NCBI RefSeq assembly: GCF_021730395.1 | Contig: NC_069378.1 | Span: 26,868,001-26,932,000, forward strand | Reading direction: 5' to 3' | From: Mercenaria mercenaria | Taxonomy: Eukaryota; Mollusca; Bivalvia; Venerida; Veneridae | Length of the DNA: 64,000 nucleotides | Shown: positions 1 to 10,594 of the stretch, one piece after another | How positions within the stretch are numbered: the first letter of the stretch is position 1 | How the letters are laid out: every line of letters begins with the position of its first letter | Position numbers and translations under genes: made by a program | Notes under the pieces: model-generated | Databases searched by the model: none | The model's input: the letters and a program-made list of their open reading frames with translations, nothing else | What the model was told of the DNA's origin: nothing

Positions 1-519
1 GATGCAACAACATTAATTAAGGAATGCGTTCACACGCTTGTAATGTCTTAAAACAAGTCTGATTAACCATGTATTCCATTTTTGGGTATTCATTTTAATT
101 ATTTGTAACAAGGAAATACCAACATTTAACAAACCTGTTAAAGCAACTCACTCATAGTTTGGATGGAATTTTTCCACACGTTCATTGCCGCGAAGTTTGA
201 AATTTGAAAATGATAAAGTTGGTGAAAAGAAAGTTAGAAATTGGTGAAATGGGAGAAGACTGTAAATTTTCTTCTATATTTCAAATGTGTTGCTGCGATT
301 GACGAACTTCTACACAGTATATTTGGTTATTTATAAGAATATCTTGCAAAAGTTTGATGTCAGTAAGTTTGTACCACTTGTCACTTTCAGTGTGTGCTCA
401 CTTTTTATTGATTTTAAGGAGAAATTATTTTTAGCCTGAATTGTGTGGGTTAGTCCATATACTGAATAGCGTAGAAAATACTTATGACTTCGCGTCAGGT
501 ATTGGCGTTATAATTAATA
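1..519. other. gene-free stretch
   Basis: AT-rich sequence with no open frame, splice pattern or repeat that I recognise. It ends at the TTTA-rich tail of the SINE that follows. Confidence 0.5.
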
Positions 520-790
520 TTTGTTTATTTATTTATTTTGTTGGGTTAAACGTCGCACCGACACAATTATGGGACATATGGCGACTTTCCAGCTTTAATG
601 GTGGAGAAAGACCCCAGGTGCCCCTCCGTGCATTATCTCATCACGAGCGGGCACCTGGGTAGAATCACCGACCTTCCGTAAGCCAGCTGGATAGCTTCCT
701 CACATGAAGAATTCAACGCCCCGAGTGAGGCTCGAACCCACATCGATGAGGGGCAAATGATTTAACGTCAGCGAACTTAACCACTAATAA
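520..790 (-). repeat. tRNA-derived SINE, family A, 5' end incomplete
   Basis: Reads on the minus strand. The box B-like motif appears in reverse complement as GGCTCGAACCC near 729-739. The body holds ACCCAGGTGCCCGCTCGTGA, and the 3' end is TTTA repeats near 522-538. It matches the fuller copy at 52897-53155 and the fragment at 11693-11850 almost throughout. The head stops at the start of box A, so this copy is slightly 5'-truncated. The 73-residue frame across it is repeat sequence, not a gene. Confidence 0.85.
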
Positions 791-1404
791 TTAATTAAAA
801 CTATAACTAATAAAAACTAAGGAAATATCAAGGAATAAATAGAAATGTGTAATTTATGACGTTTTCTAAGGTAAATGGATGGTTTTCCTATATAAATCAA
901 TGTAAGTTTAGGAATAGGATTTATCAGTTGAGCTGTCTGATGGCTTATCAGAACATGTGCCGTAGATGTACTGATAAGATCGCCAAAGAGGAGAATTATT
1001 CAACATGAGGACATTACCAAACAAAAAATATTAAAATAATATAACATAGCTGCATAATTTTGTATTTGAAGTTAAAAGTATATATAAAATAATCATTCAC
1101 ACTAGTTATTTATTATCTACTACATTAAGTGGAATATCATAATAAGGGAAACATACCTTGGTATTACTAACTAACTGAACGTATACATCTAGCTCATATG
1201 CAAATTAGTGCCGGTTTGAAAATCTCAATCGATAAAAATAAAAAAAAAAGAAGAGAAAACAGCAACTAAACCTTAATGAGTTTCGATACCTCACCCAACG
1301 CGAGTTTGAATGTTTACCAAGAGTTTGTAAAGTCATTTGTTTGGTTTAAACAATATTTATTTTCCAAATATGTAAAATACAGTCATTTGGTTTCGTTGCG
1401 CTAA
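791..1404. other. gene-free stretch
   Basis: AT-rich, with no supported gene or repeat family. Confidence 0.5.
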
Positions 1405-1838
1405 ACGGATAGACGGATAGCTCAGTGGTTTGCACACTGGCCTTCCAATCCTGAGGTCGGGGGTTCGATCCCCGGCAGCTACTCGGGAATTTTCAGAATG
1501 CTTTTCAGTGTTTCCCACCCAACTAGAGGTGTACTGGTCAGGAACCCTGGCAATACTTGCGTGTATCAGTGCTATACACTGGGCACGTTAAAGAACCGGG
1601 CTGTCTATTCGCAACGAGCTAGGCTAAGTTAGCCGGACAAGCCTTTATCTGATTTCTGATCTCTCTGTCGTGTGGGGGCTTTGTCTCACTCTGTCCCTCT
1701 GCTCAGATCGCCCTGTGTCTGTACTAGTAGAGGATGAATTATGCGCCCTGTGTGGCTGTATTTGAACTATGTAAAACGCCTTTGAACGTGAAATTGATCA
1801 CGAAAAGGGCGCTATATAAATCTGGTATACTAATACTA
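1405..1838 (+). repeat. full-length tRNA-derived SINE with conserved core and LINE-like tail
   Basis: The tRNA-like head has box A TAGCTCAGTGG at 1418-1428 and box B GGTTCGATCCC at 1462-1472, spaced as in a pol III internal promoter. A central block contains GGGCACGTTAAAGAACC; a similar block occurs in the SINEs at 40950 and 48715. The 3' end is GGCGCTATATAAAT followed by short TAC/TAA repeats. GCGCTATATAAAT is also the 3' end of the LINE at 54471-55960, which suggests that this SINE used the machinery of an L2/CR1-type LINE. Confidence 0.85.
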
Positions 1839-2060
1839 AACAGCACAATACATCTACAGATCATCATGTATACAAATAACCGGATATAGTTTAATATATT
1901 GGTCTGTTATGATATTACATTCGGCCCCACTAAGTAAAATATGCAATTCACATTGATATCATGTACTACGAAAGACAGGTTGGGAATTTAGAATTCAAAT
2001 TTCACACTTCAACATTCAAATATAGATTCTAGGTAGCACATAAAACATTACCGTTTCAAA

Positions 2061-2396
2061 GTTTTCAATTTCACATTTCATGGTCAAATACAGTTCGCAC
2101 TACATTTCACTTATCACAGAACATCACTAGCTATTATATCTCTTTCATGTTTGACAATTAATTTGTTTCGAGCCGCTTAAACCGCAGTATAAATTTATAC
2201 TGTATTTGGACATAAAGAATAGTTGTTTTCAATTTCACATTTCATAGTTCAAATACTTCGCAGTTCGTATACATTTCTCTTATCACAGAACATCACTAGC
2301 TATTATATCTCGTTCATGTTTCATGACAATTAATTTGTTTCGAGACGCTTAAACCGCAGTATAAATTTATACTGTATTTGGACATAAAGTGTAGTT
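2061..2396. repeat. two-copy tandem repeat, period about 164
   Basis: A block starting GTTTTCAATTTCACATTTCA at 2061 starts again at 2225. Both copies contain TATCACAGAACATCACTAGC and the perfect 18-bp palindrome CAGTATAAATTTATACTG. The copies differ by a few substitutions and short indels. No coding potential. Confidence 0.85.
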
Positions 2397-2573
2397 ATTG
2401 GCTACAGTTGGATAAGCAGGTTGGGTAAAAATATCACCCTACAATTACAGCCGAAAATAATACATTTGTAAAAGAAATATTGGATAGACTGTAAATAAAC
2501 TCACATGTCTGGCCGTAAAAAATGCAAAATGGGTAACTGGCGAAACAAAACTGATTTAATTTTGATACATATA

Positions 2574-2810
2574 TGAGCCGTGCCATGAGAAAACCGACAT
2601 AGTGGGTATGCGACCAGCATGGATCCAGACCAGCCTGCGCATCCGCGCAGTCTGGTCAGGCTCCATGCTGTTCGCTTTTAAAGCCTATTGGAATTGGAGA
2701 AACTGTTTGCGGACAGCATGGAGCCTGACCAGACTGCGCGGATGCGCATGCTGGTCTGGATCCATGCTGGTCGCATACCAACTATGTTGGTTTTCCCATG
2801 GCACGGCTCA
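2574..2810. mobile_element. palindromic MITE, family P, copy 1
   Basis: Starts TGAGCCGTGCCATGAGAAAA and ends with its near reverse complement. Further inverted blocks nest inside (GCGACCAGCATGGATCCAGA and its complement), so nearly the whole 237 bp can fold on itself. It is close in sequence and length to the copies at 3925 and 8984. No transposase. The open frames inside are by-products of the palindrome. Confidence 0.85.
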
Positions 2811-2964
2811 TATTCTCTTATAAAAGCGAAGTAGAAGAGCACGATATTGTTATAGATATCAAAGTACTGTAAAACCGAGAATTAATTTTCTTGCTTTTAG
2901 CAAGAAACGCAATTGTTCAATCTTTCAAATAGGTTAACTGAACAGCGATGTGTATATAGGTTTT

Positions 2965-3142
2965 GTTTATAACTGCCAACTTTCCCACATGAGTTATCAG
3001 AGGTGGAGGACGAATGATTTCAGACACAATAATGTCTTTTGTTTCAAATCGTCACGGAGAACATCCGCCCCGCCCGGGAATCGAACTCGCGACCCCGCGA
3101 TCCGTAGACCAACGCTCTCCCTACTGAGCTAACCGGGCGGGC
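2965..3142 (-). repeat. tRNA-derived SINE, family B, copy 1
   Basis: On the minus strand it has box A TTAGCTCAGTAGG and box B GAGTTCGATTCCC. A body follows, with matching copies at 6419-6692 and 61331-61565 (shared CAGAGGTGGAGGACGAATGA-like block). The T-arm cannot pair as in a real tRNA, so this is a SINE head and not a tRNA gene. The 3' portion seen in the other two copies is missing. Confidence 0.8.
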
Positions 3143-3924
3143 TGTGTATAAAGGTATATAACGTTGATTTTAATAACTAATACTAACATACTTTAGATAA
3201 TATATATATTCAAAAATGGACTTAATTGTAGTTAGAAAACATAGTCTGAATATCTTGATGTCTTTCTTTTTTACTTGTCTACTTACGCAAATGACTTACG
3301 CCTACCTGCCTGTCAACCTACTCATATAACAATTTATCTTCTTTATGTTCCAAGAAGGCAAACCGGATAAAGTTACAATAACGTTTTGTTTTAAAAAAGA
3401 TTAATCTCAACTTATGAAACAAAAAAGATAACAAAATGAGAGCACCCATTCATCTGAAATGTCAAGCATAACACGAGTACCTTGATAAAGACCGGATCTT
3501 ATGAATCGTCTGCAATGTTTTTAATAACATTTAAGCAAATACAAATTTGATTTTTTGTTAGCTTGTGTGTGTCTATATAACAAATGAATACGTTAAAGAT
3601 AATACATGTATTAGACCCTGTTTATCCATGATAACCATATTAGTGGTATATTCATTTTGTTTGCAATATGATGAGCCCCGATATTCTTATCTTTCTGTCA
3701 GCATCTTAATCAATATGGTTTGCGAAACTTTTTATCTATGATGAATTGAATCCCCAACTTTAAGAAAATTCGGTAAGTTTCTTTTTTTTTCCGTTTAGTT
3801 TTAACCAAGGTCACAATAAATTACAAAATAGGACTTGAAATCAAAAATGAGTTTTTCCTTGAAATAATTGCCTTCTTTGAAATGTGTCCCGCAGAGTTTA
3901 ATTACGACATATATAGGACATAAT
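3143..3924. other. gene-free stretch
   Basis: AT-rich. No gene, RNA or repeat family recognised. Confidence 0.5.
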
Positions 3925-4160
3925 TGAGGCGTGCCACGGGAAAACCAACATAGTGGCTTTGCGACCAGCATGGATCCAGACCAGCCTGCGCATCCGCACA
4001 GTCTGGTCAGGATCCATGCTGTTCGCTAACGGTTTCTATAATTACAGTAGGCTGTAAAAGCGAACAGCATGGATCCTGACCAGACTGCGCGGATGCGCAG
4101 GCTGGTCTGGATTCATGCTGGTCGCAAACCCACTATGTTGGTTTTCCGTGGCACGGCTCA
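3925..4160. mobile_element. palindromic MITE, family P, copy 2
   Basis: Same ends and nested inverted blocks as the copy at 2574-2810, with a different central spacer. It ends only 65 bp before the TATA box of the deaminase-like gene at 4352, so it forms part of that gene's upstream region. Confidence 0.85.
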
Positions 4161-4207
4161 TATATAGTATATCATATGATGATGTGTCCTGCCTATCATA
4201 GGGAAGT

Positions 4208-4259
4208 CACGTGATATCTCAATCCTATAAAACATTCGGTTTGAGATATATTTTATTCA
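4208..4259 (+). promoter_or_regulatory. core promoter of the deaminase-like gene
   Basis: TATAAAA lies at 4226-4232. An initiator-like TTCACT has its A at 4259, 33 bases downstream, the normal TATA-to-start distance. A palindromic E-box CACGTG in the context GTCACGTGAT lies at 4208-4213, just upstream. The implied 5' UTR is about 93 nt before the first ATG at 4352. These are motif matches only; no transcript data are available. Confidence 0.5.
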
Positions 4260-4351
4260 CTATCGCGCACAAGAGTAGGTGCAACGAAAGGAGAAGTTGG
4301 ATTATCGTCTGAAATAAAGCAAATAATGCTGTTGCATGAAAAGGTGTAACA

Positions 4352-5686
4352 ATGATGGTCAATAGTTTCTTTCTTGTGTTCGTATGTGGATTGCTTTGGA
4401 TCAGTGTTTCTGACGGACAAGGTCATGACCAAAGATTGAAGACTCTTGCAAACGATTTCAGAAATATTATCGCGCAAAACAGTATCAGAAAACAATATGC
4501 TGTACTGTATCTCTCGAAACCTGCTGCCACGAGTGGTCAGGTGTATTATGAGCCGACACCGCCACATGTGGCACCTGCGTTTGTGTACCCTGACATCACC
4601 GGCGATATGATCACAAACAACGCTGATTACCCGTACACATACAGCGCACTCACTCCAGACTACAACGCTGCACGCTTCGGAAAAGTTTTACACAAAGCCA
4701 CAACAATTCACACAGAAGATATAGCGCTTAAGTTGGTCTTTCCTCACATGGAGAAGTGGTTTAATTCTAAATACAATGCTAATGTTATATCTGTTTACCT
4801 GTACTCGTACTACCTACCATGTCCAGACTGCACAAACATTATCCAGACATTTCTTACGAGTCATCCAACTATAGGTTTGTACATTGGATTTTCGCAGTTG
4901 TACGGCGGCAACAACGAAGGTAGTGACCCGGCAAAAAGACAACAGACCAAGCAGCGGAAGCAGAATTTATCAATAATGTTGAACAATCATCATGGCCGTC
5001 TGTTTGACCTTGGAAGTTTTAAGCCTTCACCTGTTGGGAAAAGAGAAACCAGTGAGGGTTGTTTTGTATCGGATGCGAACGGAGAGCTCTTCTTGACCTT
5101 GAACTTTACAAATGGTGAGGTACTAGCATTTTTCACCAGAAAGTTAAATGGAACAATCGTGCTTGCAGACAAAGATGACAACGATATTGCATCAAGAACA
5201 GTGCTTGCAGATGAATCCGAAATAATATCGTTTGGAAAATATATGAATGAAGGTTTCAATGCTAAATTTTACGATGGGCTTGACGGACTTAAAATGCAGA
5301 CAGAGCCATGGAACCAGTGCGGTGTCGATATGGAAGTCATGAAAGAACTTCCAGCTCACTACTCGGAAGTTCGCATTTGGCTTCAGATACAGGACGGGTC
5401 TCCGTTTGTATGCCTCAGTGGCCGGAAGTTTTCGCATATGAAGTTTGACAGAGTACAATTGGAGGGAAAGAGTGAAAAGGGACTGACTACTCTTTCAAAC
5501 AGTGTGTTGGTTAATCAGTTTAAAGAGCACAAGATAGGGTCCGAAGAAAGATGCTACAAGTTTCCACGTCTGAATAAGGACTTTTCAGAAGGGTTTCGGG
5601 CAAAGTACATAACCTGCGCTTCCTACACTAACTGTACATACGGAGAGCTCTACGACAATGTGACGCCATACTGGACACCATGGTAA
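4352..5686 (+). CDS. secreted AID/APOBEC-like (SNAD-type) deaminase
   Basis: A single uninterrupted frame of 444 codons, opening with two ATGs. Residues 4-20 are a signal peptide (hydrophobic FFLVFVCGLLWISV), so the product is probably secreted. Residues 120-122 are H-T-E and 156-160 are P-C-P-D-C, the HxE and PCxxC zinc-binding motifs of cytidine deaminases; Glu122 is the predicted proton shuttle. The context SYYLPCPDC resembles the SWSPCxxC of AID/APOBEC. The next strand, LYIGFSQLY (176-184), resembles their conserved LxIFxxRLY strand. About 215 further residues follow, with several cysteines and five N-glycosylation sequons (205, 251, 266, 427, 436), as expected outside the cell. I do not recognise this C-terminal part. 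SNADs are known from lophotrochozoans and are thought to act in defence; substrate and activity here are inference. TATA promoter upstream, AATAAA at 6152. No intron in the frame. Confidence 0.7.
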   Translation: MMVNSFFLVFVCGLLWISVSDGQGHDQRLKTLANDFRNIIAQNSIRKQYAVLYLSKPAATSGQVYYEPTPPHVAPAFVYPDITGDMITNNADYPYTYSALTPDYNAARFGKVLHKATTIHTEDIALKLVFPHMEKWFNSKYNANVISVYLYSYYLPCPDCTNIIQTFLTSHPTIGLYIGFSQLYGGNNEGSDPAKRQQTKQRKQNLSIMLNNHHGRLFDLGSFKPSPVGKRETSEGCFVSDANGELFLTLNFTNGEVLAFFTRKLNGTIVLADKDDNDIASRTVLADESEIISFGKYMNEGFNAKFYDGLDGLKMQTEPWNQCGVDMEVMKELPAHYSEVRIWLQIQDGSPFVCLSGRKFSHMKFDRVQLEGKSEKGLTTLSNSVLVNQFKEHKIGSEERCYKFPRLNKDFSEGFRAKYITCASYTNCTYGELYDNVTPYWTPW

Positions 5687-5821
5687 GGATACCATGGCAT
5701 GAACCTTGTTTTTAGTTAGGAGCGGCAGACGTTACACTTTGTTTTCTCTTAAAGGAATGTTACTTTGATTTAGTTTTATCTTTTATGTTACATTATGTTA
5801 AGCAGACAATATATACACAAG

Positions 5822-5826
<5 letters not shown>

Positions 5827-5872
<46 letters not shown>
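5827..5872. repeat. (GA)n microsatellite
   Basis: About 23 uninterrupted AG units, 140 bp after the stop codon of the deaminase-like gene and probably inside its 3' UTR. A shorter GA run recurs near 5935. Confidence 0.95.
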
Positions 5873-5875
<3 letters not shown>

Positions 5876-6151
5876 GAATGTAATGTTTCAGTTAGTTTTA
5901 CCATTTATGTTACACTATGTTAAGCAGAAAATGATAGAGAGAGAGGGGGAATGATATAATGATATAAAGATAAATTACATAATTCTTGCTTCCGGTGTAG
6001 TACTGAATTACTTGATATATTTATTATGTAAGACTGAAACAACCCGAAACTTATTTTTTTCAACAATTACAATTCATAAAGTTTCAAATTTACTATGTCG
6101 CATTTTTGGACAATTCGAAGCAATCTAACGACTTTAATTGACTAGTTTCAG

Positions 6152-6157
6152 AATAAA
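6152..6157 (+). terminator. candidate poly(A) signal of the deaminase-like gene
   Basis: First canonical AATAAA downstream of the stop at 5686, giving a 3' UTR of about 480 nt. Another AATAAA occurs about 45 bases later. In such AT-rich DNA this is only a candidate. Confidence 0.35.
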
Positions 6158-6418
6158 TATGTTAAATAATAATTAACGTGAAAAATGGCTTATTTAGGAA
6201 ATAAAATTCTACATGCAATTTGTAATGTGTTTTACCAACTTTTTGAATATGTATCACATATACTATACACATGTGATAAAGACCACCTCTGATTAGCGCC
6301 GATCTGGGTCTAAGGACCGCTGATTTTGTGTCCTATCTAAACATTTACAGTGTATTTTAACCTGTGAATAGACTATTCATGCCCCCTGCCCAAGGTGGTA
6401 TGTATACATTATATGTTT

Positions 6419-6692
6419 ATTCAGTTTAACGCCGTTTTTCAACAATATTTCAGTTATGTCACGGCGGGCAGTTAAACTAACCAGTGTTCCTGGATTCTGT
6501 ACCAGTACAAACCTGTTCTTTACAAGTAATTAACAAATTCCCCACATGAATCAGAAGTGGAGAACGAATGATTTCAGACATTATCTCTTTCATCAATTTG
6601 ACACGTATAACATACGCCCCACCAGGTGATCGAACACACGACCCGTGATCCGTAGATCTGCGCTTTTCCTACTGAGATAGGCCAGCGGGCTG
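6419..6692 (-). repeat. tRNA-derived SINE, family B, copy 2 (longer)
   Basis: The minus-strand head is at 6600-6692 with a decayed box B. The body matches the copies at 2965 and 61331. The 3' region AACGCCGTTTTTCAACAATA near 6428, in reverse, matches the 3' end of the 61331 copy. It has an extra segment near 6480-6540 absent from the others. Confidence 0.8.
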
Positions 6693-8181
6693 TAGATTAT
6701 ACAGGTTGTATTTTATAGGTTTATAGGTCTAATAGTGTTAATCAATGTTACTGCTCTTTCCATCAGACTGGTGATAATATCCTAGCAAAGTACAAATATA
6801 TATAATTTGTGCTATAATTTGAGTTGATTTGTACGTAAAACAAATTCTTGACATAAATAAGAAATATTTATTTGAAATAAAATATTATGACAGTTGACTT
6901 TGGTGTGTCAGTTTAGGCAGAATTCTCGAGGGAAGCTGATATTTTACAACTGACGTTCCATTTTCTGACTTTAAGGTAATACGTTGTTCAAAAACGTTTG
7001 GATACAATTTATAGTGTGTCTACCGCACCGATAATTTGAGTTTGAACAATAAGAAATGAAAATTAAAAGGATTAATTAATCATTTTACTACATTTTAAGT
7101 ACATTCAGTTTTGTCATTATAAGTAATCTGATTCCCTGACCTATTCATTTTCACAAAGGTGACAAACAATTGTAAGTACAACCAAGCGTGTTTTGTTCTT
7201 ATAAGACTTCAAAATATATTTCTGAGCAAAATACATGTCTTAAAAGTCAATTGGACTCCTATAATTCTCAGCAAATCAGACAGTGTCCTCGATTTAACTA
7301 ACCATTGAAACCTGTCAATATTACTACTGAAAATCAAGACACCCCCCCCCCCCCCCAACCCTCAATTCAGTATAAATGTGATGAAATTTCGTTGTATTAG
7401 ATACATGGTCATCAAAGAAAAACATAAAGTATGCCCCTTAAAATGCCACGGACTTTGTGTGACCAAGGAGGAAATTTCTATTTCTCATTGAAATTATTTA
7501 AGTTTTAAACATTGTGTGCTTTCAATACCCATTTGGATATAACCGAGTACGTATCAAGCTTATTAGGTCGTTCAGTCATAAACACGCTTTTGAACATATG
7601 TTTGGAAAAGTTTAACATTTCCATAATATAAGTAACTACTTCATACTTGGATTACCCATACTTGCTATGTTCTAGGCTGCTAACATATTGTATCACTGAA
7701 ATACATTTCTACTTAAGCAACAAGCAGTTTGTTAGTAAATAATATATTTATAAACCATATACAAAAAAATGTAAAACCACATTTTTTCAGTCGCTCTGGA
7801 CCTCGGAAAACCTGAAACGGTATTACATTACAACATACAACTTAAAATTTATGTTAAAATATATTTATCAATTACATAGACTTGCCACACATTGTGTTAT
7901 TCATCCAAAACATTATTTTAAACAACAAAAAGGTATAAATCTGTTACATGCATGTTTAGACAAGTCTCCTTTAATGCTGTATCCTGAAACGTACCTCCAA
8001 GGGTCAACTGAGTAAAATTGATTTAAAAATAAAAGTAAAATAACAAGAGTTGGTTTTATATATATCAGTTTAAATTGTTCAATTATACATTAACATTCTT
8101 TAGAATAATCTCCAGACCATATTTTGTATGTTATGGAACCAAAATCTGTTTTTTAACCAACGTCCTATCCAGAAAATTTGC
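6693..8181. other. gene-free stretch with a poly-C run
   Basis: AT-rich with no supported gene. The only landmark is an uninterrupted run of 15 C at 7342-7356. Confidence 0.5.
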
Positions 8182-8243
8182 CTGGCGAAAACAACCTAGG
8201 CCGAAACATCCCAGGCCAAAACGTCCGTGGCCAAAACGTCCGT
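8182..8243. repeat. 15-bp minisatellite
   Basis: About four units of a 15-bp motif, best seen as GGCCAAAACGTCCGT. The first units are diverged (GGCCGAAACATCCCA). It opens a short lysine/proline-rich frame, which I attribute to the repeat. Confidence 0.75.
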
Positions 8244-8320
8244 CCACCGTGTTAAACACCCTGAATGTTCTGTCATTATTTATGCGTTGACTGTACGATT
8301 TCAACTTGCAGAAAAACCCG

Positions 8321-8430
8321 TATACTGTGAAATCATTTAATTTCGTCGGGCCGAAATTTCTTGGTTTGGTTCAAAATGGCTGTTTCGTGGGGACATCAAT
8401 TCGTGGATTTTCAATTTTCATAAAAACAAA
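8321..8430. repeat. fragment of a dispersed repeat
   Basis: TACTGTGAAATCATTTAATT and then several TTTCGTGG-type blocks resemble a repeat I remember as widespread in bivalves. No second copy and no far end occur here, so boundaries and family are uncertain. Confidence 0.35.
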
Positions 8431-8983
8431 TAATTTATAATTTCCACAGGACTATATCTAGAATATCATTTTGTTCTTACATGTGAAACAGCGCTACCAT
8501 GGTTACAGAATTTGCAATCTACGACGCGGGAGATTAGCGAGTGATCATTGCTAATTAACGACCATGTTATATAATTATACGACCCCTTATTTGCAAAACT
8601 TTATGAAACTATAAAATTCCAATAAGAAAAGTCGGCGCCAATTAAAAAGTGTCAAAACCGTACGTAGCACCTGGGAAAAAGTCTTGCACAATTAGCATTC
8701 ACACATTGTAACCGAAACAAATATAGAGTTCATCACATTGTTCATTTGAAATAATGCGTATCAGTTAGTTAGTAATATCCATTAAGGAACTGGTAATAAC
8801 CGGTAAGTATCTCATAATAACTAGTAACTATATCGTAGAAAATAATTAGTAACCCGTAATTAGCACTTAAAAAGAAACGTCCTAGTAAAGTATAATAACC
8901 GGATCCAAGCTATTTAATAATTGATACATTTCAATAAAACCTAAAGTAATCTTATCAACGTAAATATGACAGCGACCTGGATT

Positions 8984-9220
8984 TGAGCCGTGCCATGAGA
9001 AAATCAACATAGTGGGTATGCGACCAGCATGGATCCAGACCAGCCTGCGCATCCGCGCAGTCTGGTCAGGCTCCATGCTGTTCGCTTTTAAAGCCTATTG
9101 GAATTGGAGAAACTGTTAGCGAACAGCATGGAGCCTGACCAGACTGCTCGGATGCGCAGGCTGGTCTGGATCCATGCTAGTCGCAAAGCCACTATGTTGG
9201 TTTTCTCATGGCACGGCTCA
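8984..9220. mobile_element. palindromic MITE, family P, copy 3
   Basis: TGAGCCGTGCCATGAGAAAA at the left end and its near reverse complement at the right. Nearly the same as copy 1 throughout, including the central spacer, so these two are closer to each other than to copy 2. Frames on both strands are palindrome by-products. Confidence 0.85.
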
Positions 9221-10139
9221 TTTATACCTGCAATGCTCATGCTATTGCAAAGTGCATTAATATACAATAACTATAATGTTATCATCTTTCTATCTTTTTT
9301 TGTGAAATTTGAAATCGTTCATCTTAAAGTTCAAGTTAAGATAATGCGTTATACAAATAACCGAATCTAAATTATTCTGTTGATGAGTTTTAAATATTAC
9401 GTTTGTATTTCTCAGGTAAAATAAACTGTATGCATCCATCGCATGACATTATCAAGTGGCATAGCGTTTTCAAAATCAGTCATTTTTCTCTTTATGGTGC
9501 AAGATTTATAACGAAGTTTCAAATGTTAACACGGAATAAGATGTTATTTTTAAATTAGTAGATTTAACTTATTTTTTTCCGTCAAACCTGTCTGTGAAAA
9601 AAATTCTTTTTTTGTGATGTCCTTGTCAAAAGATAAAATGACTTAACTAGTCAAAACCACATTTCTTACAGAAAAAAGAGACTTAAAAAAGACACTGTTC
9701 TGTTAAACCTCTGGTATGGGCGAATGACAAACAACGATTTACATGTACAAATTCTTGTGTTAAATTCAAAAGAAAAAAGAATTTCAAAAAGTTATTGAAG
9801 CACAAGATTCAGATTAATTTCTTAGCTCTATAGGGATGGTAGTAGGAACCTTTTGAATTTTAATTCTCGGTTTTATAGCTAATAGATATTCCCAAGTGTA
9901 AAGTTCTGGTCATAGTAGTAGTTGCAATGTATATGAAAGACAGTAGAGGGGAGGGCAAGGGAAGGGAGAGGAGAAGAGTCACACATGCTTTTCCACGCCT
10001 TTTAAATTGGACCCAAAAACCTTTATTCAAAGTTAGATCTACAGACTGTACTTCGGAACCAGACATCATAACAAAACACAGTTTTTAAATTTACACTTGA
10101 ATGATTTGAGTATATTGCAGAATTCATGATAAATACAAC
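9221..10139. other. gene-free stretch
   Basis: AT-rich. No gene or repeat recognised. Confidence 0.5.
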
Positions 10140-10260
10140 AAAGAAAATAAAACTGGAGAAAAAAGGGGGGGGGGGGGGGGGGGGGAAGGTCAGCTTCTGG
10201 CGGGGATCGAACTCATGACCTCTAGAAACCTATTAACCTTTCAGCCACTGGGGCAGTATA
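10140..10260 (-). repeat. tRNA-like SINE head with adjoining poly-G
   Basis: On the minus strand, CCCCAGTGGCTGAAAGGTTA (box A-like) and GAGTTCGATCCCCGCC (box B-like) lie at tRNA spacing around 10197-10258. A run of about 20 G (C on the minus strand) follows near 10165-10185. Probably a truncated SINE of a different tRNA origin from families A and B. Confidence 0.6.
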
Positions 10261-10594
10261 TACATATAAATTTTCAGTTACGGCAGCGAGATGTGTTGAA
10301 AGATTTATTACCATTTTTTTTCTTCATAAGAAGTATATTTTTTGCACTATTTTTATCAAACACTGACTTACATTGTTATTCAATATTCAAAACAATCTAG
10401 CTATTTGCATGGGCGGTTTTACTGTTTTATTGAAATTGGATAATTTTTGAGAACTAAACATTTTTCTCCATTTAAAACCAAGTAGATCTCGTTTTGTTTT
10501 GTTTCCCCTGAATGGCCAACGGTTTTATTTAGTTTAAATCTATCGGACTAATGTATTGGATTTTTGGTAAGTTTATACTGTAATTTCAATATAA

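Larger units (their letters stand above)
5687..6418. other. 3' flank of the deaminase-like gene
   Basis: Holds a (GA)n microsatellite and a candidate poly(A) signal, listed separately. Nothing else recognised. Confidence 0.5.

Noticed and set aside
441-662. 73-residue protein
   Set aside because: Starts at TTG, and most of it is SINE family A sequence.
3040-3142. tRNA gene
   Set aside because: Box A and B are good, but the T-arm and acceptor do not pair properly and the sequence continues into a repeated SINE body with further copies.
4253-5458. Minus-strand frames opposite the deaminase-like gene
   Set aside because: Shadows of the 444-codon frame, without features of their own.
2602-9370. 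Open frames with MEPDQTARMRRLVWIHA-type peptides at the family P copies, on both strands
   Set aside because: They arise from the palindromic MITE itself and occur on either strand; no independent coding evidence.
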